Shown here: piece after piece, positions 38,301 to 50,300 of the stretch
Position numbering within the stretch: position 1 is the first letter of the stretch
Layout: every line of letters starts with the position of its first letter
Origin: Mycteria americana
Lineage: Eukaryota; Chordata; Aves; Ciconiiformes; Ciconiidae
Assembly: GCF_035582795.1 (NCBI RefSeq)
Contig: NC_134368.1
Span: forward strand, 186,001-250,000
Direction of reading: 5' to 3'
DNA length: 64,000 bases
Translations under genes and position numbers: made by a program
The notes under the pieces: generated by a model
Told to the model about the DNA's origin: nothing
Databases searched by the model: none
The model's input: the letters and a program-made list of their open reading frames with translations, nothing else

Positions 38301-41300
38301 CTCACTTTTTAAGAAAGTCACTCCTCTGACTGCACTGACCCCCGATTTTCAGCCACCGTATTTTGCTGCACTTTGCCTGCTCAGCTGGAGAGGAGCCCAA
38401 GGCTCCCGCAGCAGAGACCCCCTCCTGCACAGCGTCTGCTCCGTGCTCCTCCTGCTCTCTGTGTGTCTTTTTCCTTCCTTGCCCTTCTCTCAGCCTTGGT
38501 ATAATCCGCACTTTTTCTCAGTGCCGAGTTTTTTTCCTGTGAGATCAGCGACAGCCAGTGCCCGCGCGGGGCCTGGCTGCCCCTCCGCAGGACCTGGGCA
38601 GAAGCACGGCTAATTGGCGATGATTGCTGGATGATTATGTCTTGAGACATGCTGGTTAGCCAGTTTTTAATCCATTTAATATGTGCCACATTGCTTTCGT
38701 ATTATTCTGCTTTCTTCGTCAAAATGTCAAATGCCTCACAGAAATCCAAGTCTGCTCCATCGAGGCTTTTACCTTCATTGACCAAACTTGGAACCTCATC
38801 AAAACAGACAGCAAACTGGTTTGATGAGCTGTGTCCTCCATGGCCCTGTGCTGACTGGTATGGCTGGTACATGCTTCTGTCCTTCAGCTGTCACTAGCCA
38901 AGTTCCGAGCCCATTCCCCTGCCATTGCCCCCAGCCGGCCTTGGGCTGGCGGTCGCGAGCCCTGGCTGCTGCCAGGTGCCCTCCTGGCCGCCCCTGCACT
39001 GGGGCTCTGCCGCTGCCCCGTCCCACGCGCTTGGGCTCTCCCGAGGCCGCTCTCCACCGACGTGCCCCAGGGAGGTCCCCCATGTCCCCTGTCCCGCAGG
39101 CGCAGAGCCCGGCGGGCCACCCAAGAGCAGAGCACCGGGGCTCAGCCCCCCGCCTCCTGCTTCGGCCTCAGGAGGTTGCGCAGCCCCACTCCCCGGCTGA
39201 GCACTGGCAGGGCAGGCAGGAGCCTCCTGATCACTGGCAGGTATCTCCTGAGAGCCACCTGCACAGGGTGCCGGGGATGAGCGTCAGCCACGACACGGTA
39301 GCTAGGACAGGTCTCCTTCAGCCATCCCCTCCCCTGCCCGCCTCTGTCCCCAATCCCGGTTGTCCCCCAGGAGAGAGGAGCTACCGCAGCCCTGGGCTCC
39401 CGGTGGACCAGACCCTGGAAGGGGCTCTGCGGGTTCGGGACCTTGGAGGCGCTCCAGCTTCACAGCACCTCGCCTCTCAGGTCTGTCCTCCCGACAGCCC
39501 TCGGCACTGCAGGTCTGGCCAGACCCCTATGTACCTTGTTCTGGGGTAGGGTGGCATTAGCAGGAGACATCCCTACTCCTGCTCTGCCAGTCTGGTCAGC
39601 CCAGGTCCCTGTACTGGGGTGCCCACAGGGGAGCTGGCGGGGCACAGGAAGGCGAGCAGGGAGCGTGGCTGTGTGCCGGACATGTGGTACATTGGCTGGG
39701 GTAGCCGCACGTGTGGGGGGCGTGGGTGAGCGCGTGGCCCCAGGAACGGGGGACTAAGTGCCATTTCCCAGTAAATACGCTTGAGGATAGCAGCTGGAAA
39801 ACGCTGGTGCAGCTGGGTGCTGGGTGCCTCTGCTTCCTGCACAGCCCCTTCCCAGTGGCCCTTTCTGTGCATCCGAAATGTGCCTGGAGCCATGCTTCCA
39901 GACTGATCCATCATCAGAGCGATTTCCTCGGATTCAGCTACAGAACGGGAGGGCCCATCAGATACTGCAGCCGCTGGGTTGCACAGTCCTGATTCCGTCC
40001 TACAGCAGGACTCATTATCAGCACTCGAAGATGCCGGCACACTGCAAACAGCGCCTGAATGCAGCACTAAATCTAACATACCATAAAGCATACGTGGAGA
40101 GACGAGTGGGAGGGTCCTAACTTTTGGTGTTTGACATCCTCAGAGCTGTTTCCCAATGGAGTTAGCGCATGCATAATTTATAGACTTTTTCTTAGTCCTT
40201 GTGGCTTGTCTCTGATCTCTCCAGCGGTGCAGTTCGGGAGGCAGAGGGTGCCTTGGCGGAGCCCCGCTGACTGACAGCATCGCGTTTGCTGCGTAGGCAG
40301 TGGAACGGCCTCGTCTCGCTCTGCAATCAGCTGTGGCTCAGCAAGGTCCCCACTGCGGACTCATGGGGGCTGCATCCACGCTCGGACCCTGCTGGGAGCG
40401 CTCCTGCCCCACGCTCAGCTGTTGGAGCGGTTCCTGGCACCCTCTGCCCTGCGCCCCTTAAGGCTCTTGTTAAGGAAACCTCCGGAGCAGGCTGGCCGCA
40501 TGCAGGATGCCCTCTGGGAGTGCTCAGCCTGGCCGTGCTGGCCCCAAGCTGTGCTCAGGAGGTCGGTCCAGCACGGAGACGTGCCAGCCGGCCCCCCTCT
40601 GCCGCTTGGCACGTTGCCTCCCTGGCACAGATGCAGCCAGGGACGCTGAAGCAGGAGCTGGGTGAGGGGCGCTGAGCCCTGGGCACTGGCCGTTGCTGCG
40701 GCACGAGCAGGGAGAGGTGACCCTGCAGCTGCGGCAGGGCCTCGGGCAGGGGCTCGCCCTGTGGCCCCTCGCCATCCCGGCAGGCTCTGCCCCGTCCCGC
40801 GTGGGTGCTGGCACAGCTGCTGCCCCGGGCCAGGCGCCTGCTGGCAGGCGTGAACATGGGGCTGCTCCTTCTGGACCTGCACGCAGCCTGCGACGAGCGC
40901 AGGGCGCAGGGGCAGGTGGCGCTGGCTCCGTCCCGAGCCAGCTCTCTCCTCCGCCTGTTGCTGTCCATACTAACGAGGTGCCCCATCCCTCTGCTGTCCC
41001 CATCTCCGTCGCGTCCTGCCTCACAAACATCTCCCGGTGTCTGGGCACGGCTCCAAGCTTGGGAAGGAAAATGCCGGGCGGCTGGGCGGCGCGTGGAGCA
41101 GCATCCCGACTAATGCCACGCTGGGGCGCGCAGTGCTGGGGCGGGGGCCGGGAGGGCTGCGTGAGCCCCCCGCTCCGCTGGGTCGGTGGCTTGCTGCCTG
41201 CCTGGGGAAGCACTGGGCACCGGCGCGCTCAGCACTCGGGAAGTTTGCTCGTTACCAGCGCAGGGTGACTCGAGGCCGCTGTGCTGAGTCAGCAACTTCG

Positions 41301-44300
41301 TTACAGCAGGAGCAAGGCAAGACGGTGAGGGGGGCTGGGGGGCTGGCAGGTGCCGTGTGTCTGTCCGCAGTGAGGGCAGGAGGGCTGTGGAGCAAGCAAG
41401 GCTCCTGTCTCCGTGTGCTGAAGCGGGTGCGGCAGCACCGGGGGAGCGGTGGGCTGCGGTCCGGGGCAGGGGCTGCCGGTGCCAGCCACGGTGCTGCGGG
41501 ATGCAGGGCGTGGTGTGGTGTGAGGACATGAGTGCGTGCAACAGGGAGCCCACGTCACTCTGCTCCTCGCCCACGCCGCAGGCACCTCTGGATGTTTGCA
41601 GATCTCAAATGCTGGGAGACTGAACCGCCAGGCGAAGCAGCGCCGCTGCCCGCCGGGGCTGGCGTCTCCGTGTCTCCCACCCTGTCCCCGGCTCTGCTTC
41701 CCGAAAGGAGCCGTGAGCCTCCTCTGCTCCCTGGGGACATCCCTGGCAGGGCTCCCGGCGTGCACCCCGTGCTCAGGGGCGTCGTATGCCCCGACAGTGT
41801 GACGGGCCGGGGCAGCAGCCGGTGACCAGGGTGGGCAGAAGCAGAGCAAGGTGGGCATGGGGGCTTGGTGCTGGTGTGGGAGGGGTATGGCCAGGACAGG
41901 CCTGCAGAAGGAGGTTTGCCCTGCCTGCGCCGGGAGGAGCCCTGCATAGCTGTGCACTAACGATGGCAGGGATGAGGACATGGCGGGTGTGATCCCCCCT
42001 GCGTGAGAGCCCCTGCTCAGGGGCAGGGCCACCCCCAGGGTCCTGCCCCTCTGCTGCCTGAGAAGTGCTGCTGGTGTCAGGGACGCGTCCCTGGGCACGA
42101 GCTGTGGCCTCGGTCCTGCAGCCAGGTCCTGGCGGTGGCCCTGTGAGCGGGAGCTGTGCCACGTGCCTGCACACGAGGCAGGGCGGGCAGAGAGCTGTGG
42201 TGGGCACGGGCGGGCAGGCTGCCTGGGCCTGCGCGATGGCAGAAGGTACGATGCCCCAGGGAGACCTCGCTCTCCAGAGGCAGCCCCACCACAGCCTCCC
42301 CAAGCCACAGCCCTGTGGCAGAGCCAGGGGTGAGAGCTGGAGAGACACCAGCGACCGCCCTTCTCCACGGTGAGGGGCAGGGAGCGATCCCCCGGTCTCA
42401 CCGAATTTGCTGTCTTAGCCGCGATGCCTGTTCTTCATCTCGGCTGGTTCTCACGCACCCAAGGCAGCTCAGTGTCCCCAAGCCACGGTCTCGCCCCCTG
42501 CCCACGGAGCTGGTCCCCCACGCCTGCAGCCCAGCCAACCCTGCTGCACCTCTGGTGGGTGCCACGTGCAGGATGGGATCCTGTGCCCAGTCCGGCCATG
42601 CCCCACACACAACAGGTCCCCTGTGCCCAGTCTGGCCATGCCCCACACAGGACGGGTCCCCTGTGCCCAGTCCGGCCATGCCCCACACACAACAGGTCCC
42701 CTGTGCCCAGTCTGGCCATGCCCCACACAGGACGGGTCCCCTGTGCCCAGTCCGGCCATGCCCCACACAGGACGGGTCCCCTGTGCCCAGTCTGGCCATG
42801 CCCCACACAGGACGGGTCCCCTGTGCCCAGTCCGGCCATGCCCCACACAGGACAGGTCCCCTGTGCCCAGTCCGGCCATGCCCCACACAGGACGGGTCCC
42901 CTGTGCCCAGTCCGGCCATGCCCCACACACAACAGGTCCCCTGTGCCCAGTCTGGCCATGCCCCACACAGGACAGGTCCCCTGTGCCCAGTCTGGCCATG
43001 CCCCACACACAACAGGTCCCCTGTGCCCAGTCCGGCCATGCCCCACACAGGACGGGTCCCCTGTGCCCAGTCCGGCCATGCCCCACACAGGATGGGTCCC
43101 CTGTGCCCAGTCCGGCCATGCCCCACACAGGATGGGTCCCCTGTGCCCAGTCTGGCCATGCCCCACACAGGATGGGTCCCCTGTGCCCAGTCCGGCCATG
43201 CCCCACACAGGATGGGTCCCCTGTGCCCAGTCTGGCCATGCCCCACACAGGATGGGTCCCCTGTGCCCAGTCTGGCCATGCCCCACACAGGATGGGTCCC
43301 CTGTGCCCAGTCCGGCCATGCCCCACACACAACAGGTCCCCTGTGCCCAGTGCAGCTCTGCCTCACGCACAACAGGTCCCGTGCCCACTCCAGCCATGCC
43401 CCACACAGGTTGGGCGCCCTGCACCTTGTCCAGCCCCACGCAGAGCCAGTGCCCCATGTACAGCGGATGCCCCATGTCCATCCATCCCACACAGGAGCCC
43501 CCCGTGCCCAGCCCAGCTCTGCCCTGTGCCCACGCGCAGCAGCCCCCCATGCCTGCCCCACGCCTGCCCTCCTGCTGCCAGCGCCCAGCAAACACGAGGC
43601 ACCAGCCCCGGTGAGGCAGAGCTATTTTTAACAGCTGCTTCTGCTTGATTTTAGCTGTGAACTTGTAACGTGTTTATGCTAAAGGGGTTTCTTTTTTTCC
43701 TTCTCTCTTTGTGCTGAAAAGGCAGCACCAGAGATCAAAGCTTGTCTCTTTGCATTTTGTGATGGCGGGGCTGGGAGGGAACGTGCAGAGGCGGGCAGAG
43801 GCCAGCGGCTCCGCGGGGCAGCGCGGTGCACGGGGAATGCTCGCGTCCTCGGGGGGCTGCAGTGGCGGGACCGGGGCTCACCCACCTCTCTCTGTCCCCA
43901 CAGGTCCGGGAGCCCAGGAGCCATGAGCAGGGACAGCCGGCACCCAGCGCCCCGGGCAGCCTGCCGCAGACAGCGCTGAGCCAGGGCAGACGGCGGCAGG
44001 ACCATGGGCTGCCAGCACCGTCGGGGAGGCATGGCAGCAGGCAGGGTTGTCGGGTCGGCGTGCCAGGGGCTGTAGGGCTGGGCAGCAGGCAGCATGCCCA
44101 GCGGCCCCTCGCCCGTCTCCCGCGCAGCATCCCCTCTCCGCGGTGGCACGGGATGAGGCTGCCCGCTGCCCCGGGCAGCTCCGGGGACGGGTGCAGCCCA
44201 GAGCTCCGGCCGCCGGTGCTCGGCCCCCCAAGCCCCGCCGCAGCGCCCCGCTGCAGGGCAGCGGCCCCGGGGCCCTGAGCCATGGTCAGCCGTGAGCCCC

Positions 44301-47300
44301 TTCCCGGCCCAGCCCCCGCCGGCGAGGGCAGCCAGGAGAAAGCCATGACAGTGCGCTCGGTGCTGCTCAACCGTGACTCACCCGACATCGAGAGCCGCCT
44401 GAAGCGCCGGCGCAACCGCACACAGCAGGTCCGCTTCAAGGACCTGGTGGAGGGCGGCGCGGGGCGGGCGGCCAGCCCCACACCGGGGCCCATGGCCACC
44501 CCTGGCCCCAACACCCCACGTGCCTCACCGCCCCCCAGGGACGCCCCTGAGCCGGCGGCTCTCTGTGCCTCGCGGCGGAGCTGGCCCCAGGCCCAGCCGG
44601 GCTCGCTGACGCTGCCCATGCCCAGGAAGGCGTGCATGAGCACTGCCATCCAGACCTCCCCCAGCCTCCAGAAGCCCTTCCCAGCCTCCCAGCCCCGCAG
44701 CAAGAGTGTCTGCGACGTGGCCGGGGACGCGGTGCTGCCTGCCGCCGCGGGGAGCACCTGGTGCCCGGGGGGGGCTGTGCCCCCACAGGCACCCGGCAGC
44801 CTCCCCGTGCATGATCATGCCACAGCCCTCGCCCAGCACGCTGCGGTGTGCCGCGTGCCACCGCCACCGCCCAGGGATCCCTGTCCCCCTTATCCGGGCA
44901 CGGCCGGGTGCCCCGCTGCCCGCTGCACCTCTCCGGCACAGAGCTGCGCCCCCGAGCCCTGCCTGCTGCCCCCTGCCTGCGCCCGGCTCCGCGGGAACCC
45001 CGGGGGCAGCCGTGGGGCCCTCCCGCGCCCGGCCTCCGTGCCCTGCGGTCAGCCCTGGCCGCCTGCCGAGCCGCGAGGGCTCGGCCGGAGCGACTCGGAG
45101 CAGAGCCTGCCCCGCGGGCGTCCACCACCCCAGTCCTCGCCGTACCGCCAGCAGACCGTTCCCGCCACGGACACCCACGGCCTCCGCCAGCCAGCTCAGG
45201 GCAACACCCCGTGGGACCCCCCACCACCCCAGCACCAGCTCCGCGGCACGCCCTGGGGGGGACTCTGCTGCACCTCGCCAGCCCCTATCCCACCAGCGCT
45301 GGGCTGGCACGGCTCTGCTGCCGCCGCACCGGAGAAGACACCAGCTGCGCTCAGCCATCCGGACCCCCGTGGCATCTGCAGCCGGCTACGCACCGCTGAG
45401 CCTGGGCACGGCCAGGCAGGACCGGAGGGGCCTGGGGAGCCGCTGCCCCCAGCCCCACAGGGCCCCGGTGTGGGGACGCAGCCGGCCGGGCGGGCACTGG
45501 AGGTCCCCCGGCACGGGCAGCCCTGCCTCACCACCGAGCAGTCGGAGACACTGCGCCACATCCAGGACCTTCTGCAGCTGGTGGTGGCGGCCAAGGGGCC
45601 GGTGGGACCACCAGCGGCGGATGAGGACACCCGGACATCTCAGGGAGAGGGCCCCCGGGGGCCCGGAGAGCAGGGGGACCTGCAGTCCCAGCTGCAGTCC
45701 CTGGAAGGGGTCCTGGAGACCAGCCAACAAACCATCCGGGTGCTGCTGGACGTCATCCAGGACCTGGAGAAGAAGGAGGCCCAGCGGGATGGGTGAGCAG
45801 GCAGGGATGGAGGTGGGGGCCGGGGGGGCCAATGTCCCTGGGGGGGCTGTAGATGGAGGATGGGGGGGGCCCTGCCGCAGACTTGGGTGCTGCCACCTCC
45901 TGGATGCGTTTCCTTCTGAGAAACTCAGAGCTGCCATCCACGCACACACGACGCTATGTCTTGATGCGATGTCTCGCCCGCCCCGGCTTGTTCTGCATGT
46001 GCCCACATTGCCCTCCCCATGCCCAGGGAAAGGGTGCAGGGGGTGCAGGCCAGGGGACGAGGGGAGCTGGGCCCCCTGCCCGGCTCTGGCGCAGCTGACG
46101 TGCCCTTCGGTCACGGGGAGCGGAGACCTGGGACGTCGCATCCCGACTGCAGGCTCAGCCCAGCCATGGCGGATGCCCCGGGGACAACGTCCCTGCTGTG
46201 CCCCAGGGACAGTCACCATGCCCCAGGGACAGCCTCCCTGCCATGCCCTGGGGACAGCCTCCCTGTTTCTCATGCCTGCTTTCAGCCTCATCCTTTGAGT
46301 TACCTAAGGCACAAATTCGTCAGCCGGTGCCCCGGTGGCTGACGTGTCTGCACCCCGGGGAGGTGCCCACGCACCCCCGTCCTGCCCTGCCCTGCACAGG
46401 ACCTGCTCCATGGGTGGTGGGGCAGGGCATCCCCTGGGCCAATTTTCCTTGGCCTCCCAGGTAGATTTGCCAAACGGAGCAAGGCATTAGAGGTTAGTCT
46501 GTGATGGCCCAGAGCTGAGACCCTCCAAACTCATCTCACACAAGGGCCACCAACCTTCCCAGAGATGCAAGGAGCTGCTCACCCCGTGCCGGTCCTGGCA
46601 CTCTCCTGTAAAACTCTCTGGGGCATATTCCCCATGCTCCGAGACAGCTCCCACCAGGGCAGCGCAACGATCCAGTCATTACATCTAACGAAGCCCGTGT
46701 TGGCTGTAACTGAAGCGCAGGCAAAGCTGCCCTCGTGCCACCTCCCAGAGCAGTGCTGGTGGGAAGGGGCCACCGGAGGTCTCTGGTCCAACGCCCACGG
46801 AAGGTGGGTGCAGCCAGGACAGGCTGCTCGGGACCTTGCCCGGCTGTGGTTTAGTGTCTGGGGGGATAGAGATCCCCCACCTCTCGGGCCTCTGTCCCAG
46901 TGTTTGACCACCCTCGGGGTGAAAATGCTCTCCCAATCTCTAGTGCTCGTGCAGCTCGTGCCCTCTGCTCCTCGCAGGGAAAGAAGCGGTGAAAAGAAAC
47001 GTGCACGCAGCCTTCGTGGCACTGAGCAGTGGCCGTGGCTCAGGATATTCCCGTTAAGCTCCTGCCACGATTCCCCTGGGTCGGCTGTCAGGGAGGCAGC
47101 AGCTTCACCTGGGCGCCCGTGCTGGGAGCGCCTGGGCCGGAGGGACAGCTGGTGAGGCTCCGCGCTGAGCGGCACGGCTCGGCCCGGCCCATCCTGCCCT
47201 CGACGGCCCGTCTGTCTGCGAGGTGGCCCTGGGGTGCTGGGGACCGTGGTGCTATGGAGCATCCCCAGTGCCGCTTGTGGGTGGCATTTCAGGTACAGCC

Positions 47301-50300
47301 GTGCTGTGCTGCAGCTGCGTGGGGACAGCCTGGGCACTGGGACAGGAGAGCTCATCAGTGTGGCAGCTCGTTAGTTTGGCCTCGCAGGTGGAGAGGGGCC
47401 CAGCCTGCCGGGGACACCGAGCTCGGTGTGCATTGATACGTCTGACTTACTTGGCGTGTGGTTTTGGGGAGGCAGGGCGGCACACAGGAGGAGATCTGGA
47501 CCTGCCAGATGGGCAGCGCCTGGTAGTCCTGGCCCTGGTGCCTGCGCACGTGTTTAATTGTTTTGTCTAAAACGAATGCCTGCTAAGTACCTCCTTCCGA
47601 TTAGGGGCAATAGAGGCGGTGTGGATCCCACAGAGGCGTTAGCAAGAGCGTGCAAGCCCGGGCGGGCGTTTAGGCGGGGTGTGCAGCACCACGCTCCCTC
47701 CCTGGCACAGGCTGCCCGGCTGCGGGCGCAGCCCATGTGTGCCCGTCCCGGCTGGGAGCTGCCAGCAGCCCTGGGGCGCTGGCTCCCATGGGCCCTTCCC
47801 TGAGCTCCGAGCACCCGTTCCCCCTGGCTGCACGGGAGCTGCCTGCCCCGGTCGGCTACGTGTGTGCCGCTCCTGCCCCGGCACAGCACGGGTGACCACA
47901 CCGGAGGGGAGGAGAGCGTGGTCCGGGGCTTGGCCCTGTTTGCCCCGAAAGAGGAGCAGCACCAGCAGCTCAGCACACCCTGGCTCCCCGGGGGAGTCCA
48001 GCACCCCGCCTACGCTCTCCTGGCTTTTCAGAGCAAAGCTCTGAAAAACTGCTTCTTGTGGCCAAGCACAGCAGCGCTGCTCCTGCCTCCATGGCTGGGG
48101 ACCTGAGAGCGGTGCCGGGGGCTCTGGCCAGGGCCAGGGCTGGGGTTCGCTCCTCCCCCGATCGCTGCTGCTGCTGCTGGGCGTCAACGTGCAGCCCCCT
48201 GCACAGCCCACTCTGCTCCTCGCCACGCGGCCCCCGGCACGACCCACTCGCCCCTCGCCGCGCAGCCCTGGCACAGACCGCTCTGCCCCTCACCATGCAG
48301 CCCCTGGCACGGCCTGCTTGCCCCTCGCCGTGCAGCCCCTCGCACAGCCCGCTCGCCCCTCGCCTTGCCACCCTGGCACAGCCCGCTTGCCCCTCGCCCG
48401 TCAGGGCTGCACGGGGGCCTGCTGCCCCCAGGGGCTGCGCAGCTGCTCAGAGGAGAAAGGCCAGGGAGTGACCCCCTGCCTGCGGTGCTGCCTTCTGGGG
48501 CACCCGTAGACCCACGGCCGTGCCATGGCTGTGCCAAGCCTCGTCCCCGCGGGGTACGGCAAGTGCATGTGTAGAGCGGTGCCTGTTGAGAGGGCAGGTT
48601 TGCTCCCGCGGTCAGAATTGAGTTTGTCTGCTTGGGAAGCTGATTTAGCTTCACTGCGGGCAGCTTAATTAAGATCTCGGCTCTGTATACTGTTGCAGTC
48701 AAATGAGCAAACAAGATGCCCAGAGACATAAGGAATGGGATAAGAAATCACACAAAAAATTATCCTAGTGTCCCGATGCTGAGGGACAGCGTGGCCTCGT
48801 TTGCCACAGGTCAGTGTCCTGCAGGCAGGCGGTGGCTCTGGAGTGCCCACCATGCACCAGAGCGGTGCCACCAGCCCCACGCCACTCACGGTGTCACGTG
48901 TCCTCGCAGGGTCCAGGCACCTACTGCCGGCAACATCCCACACCAAACACCTATCTCAGGATTAGATCTCATCCTGGTAGAGGGGCGCAGTTTATATAAC
49001 GTTGGAAACCCCCCCACACACACACATTATGTACCACATATATATATGTGTATATATATATAAAAGGTATCATGATCTAATTTATGTGCTAAGAGTATAA
49101 TCCCAATTGTAATATATAATTTGGTGCGTTAAAAGACCTAGTTTTTGAGTGCTGAGAACAATCATGATCAAGGTCGAGTAATAGAAGGAAGATTTAAACA
49201 GGAAAATGTGACTGCTATGTGGGACGTGGGGGTGTTTTCTCAGCTGTCCCCCAAAAGCCGCAGCCAGCACTGCCTAAGAGGGGCAATGGAGATGTGGAGA
49301 CAGAGCCCGCAAGGGTGACCCAAAGCATTTCACAGGGCCCTTTTCTTACAGCTCTGAGAGCAACCAGAGTTGGGGCACCACCGGGGAGCACCCACCGGCA
49401 GTGATGGGGTGCCAGGGGCCCGCAGGCAGCTCCTCAGCACAGCCCTGGTACAGCCCCGGCACCCCGGGTGCTCGGGAGGGCTGCAAAGCCAAAGGCGCAC
49501 AAGCTCTGTTCAAGAAGCCGCAGGCTGCTAAGCGAGGAGGGACAATGGTGGACCATTTCCCCGGGGAGGTGGTGGCTCTCCTGCTGGCAGCTGAAGCCGG
49601 GGCCGGCAGTGGCGCGTGGAGGCTGCCGAGCTCAGAGGAGCATCAGGCCGGTGCTGCGGCCGGGCAAGAGGTTCGCTGCCGGTCCCTGGTGCCCCGCAGC
49701 TGCCTGGCCTCTGGGATGCCAGGACGCTGTGGCTGGTGGACGCCCCGCGCTCGCAGGGTGGCAGAGCTGACCCGGTCGTGGGGAGCAGGCACCTTGGGGA
49801 GCTCTGGGCAGGAGGGCAGCAGGGCAGGCAGCCGGCGTTCGCCCAGCGGGGCGTCGCGGTGTGTGCTCCCTGTGCAGCGTGCAGCTGGCCTGAGGATGCT
49901 TTGGGGCTGGCGTTAGCAGCAGCAGCAGAAATGTTCAGGGTGCAGATACCTTCTGTAGAGATCAGGGAGGAGGACTGCTTTGGGGTTGAGCTGAGCTTTG
50001 GTGCTTGTCAGCTTAATTTGAGTCCCATGCACCATGCACCACCTGGAGGAGGATGCTTCTCTGGTGTGAAAGCATCAAAAAGGGATAAATCCCAAGTTTG
50101 GTGTAGGCTGGTGAGCAGTCTGGGGCATCTCCCTCTGCCCATGTGTCAGGGTACTGCTGTGTGTCGCAAGTGCCCCCGCACGGACCTTGTGCTGCCCACG
50201 GTCCCACTGCCTCTGTGGCACCAGTGTGGGGAGATGCATGGGGGCCTGGGGTGGCCACGGGCATGAGGTACGGCTCTGGGATGGAGAGGAAAGGGGTGTG

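Larger units (their letters stand above)
33141..42560. other. Intronic stretch of DOCK and of the nested gene's 5' region
   Basis: Apart from the repeats listed separately, no gene is supported. Open frames are short and without homology. A TAATTAAT homeodomain-type core sits at about 35,890 in a lower-GC island. Confidence 0.4.

Noticed and set aside
42571-43420. CRISPR array
   Set aside because: Units are contiguous with no unique spacers, and the setting is a vertebrate intron.
42156-43648. 491-codon plus-strand and about 400-codon minus-strand repetitive proteins
   Set aside because: Produced by the stop-free 40-base minisatellite; each frame shows the same 40-residue super-unit, and there are no splice or start features supporting a gene.
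44706-46298. 530-codon frame overlapping the INSYN2-like exon
   Set aside because: Shifted-frame shadow of the GC-rich coding exon; lacks the QVRFKD, coiled-coil and cysteine motifs and ignores the splice site at 45,792.
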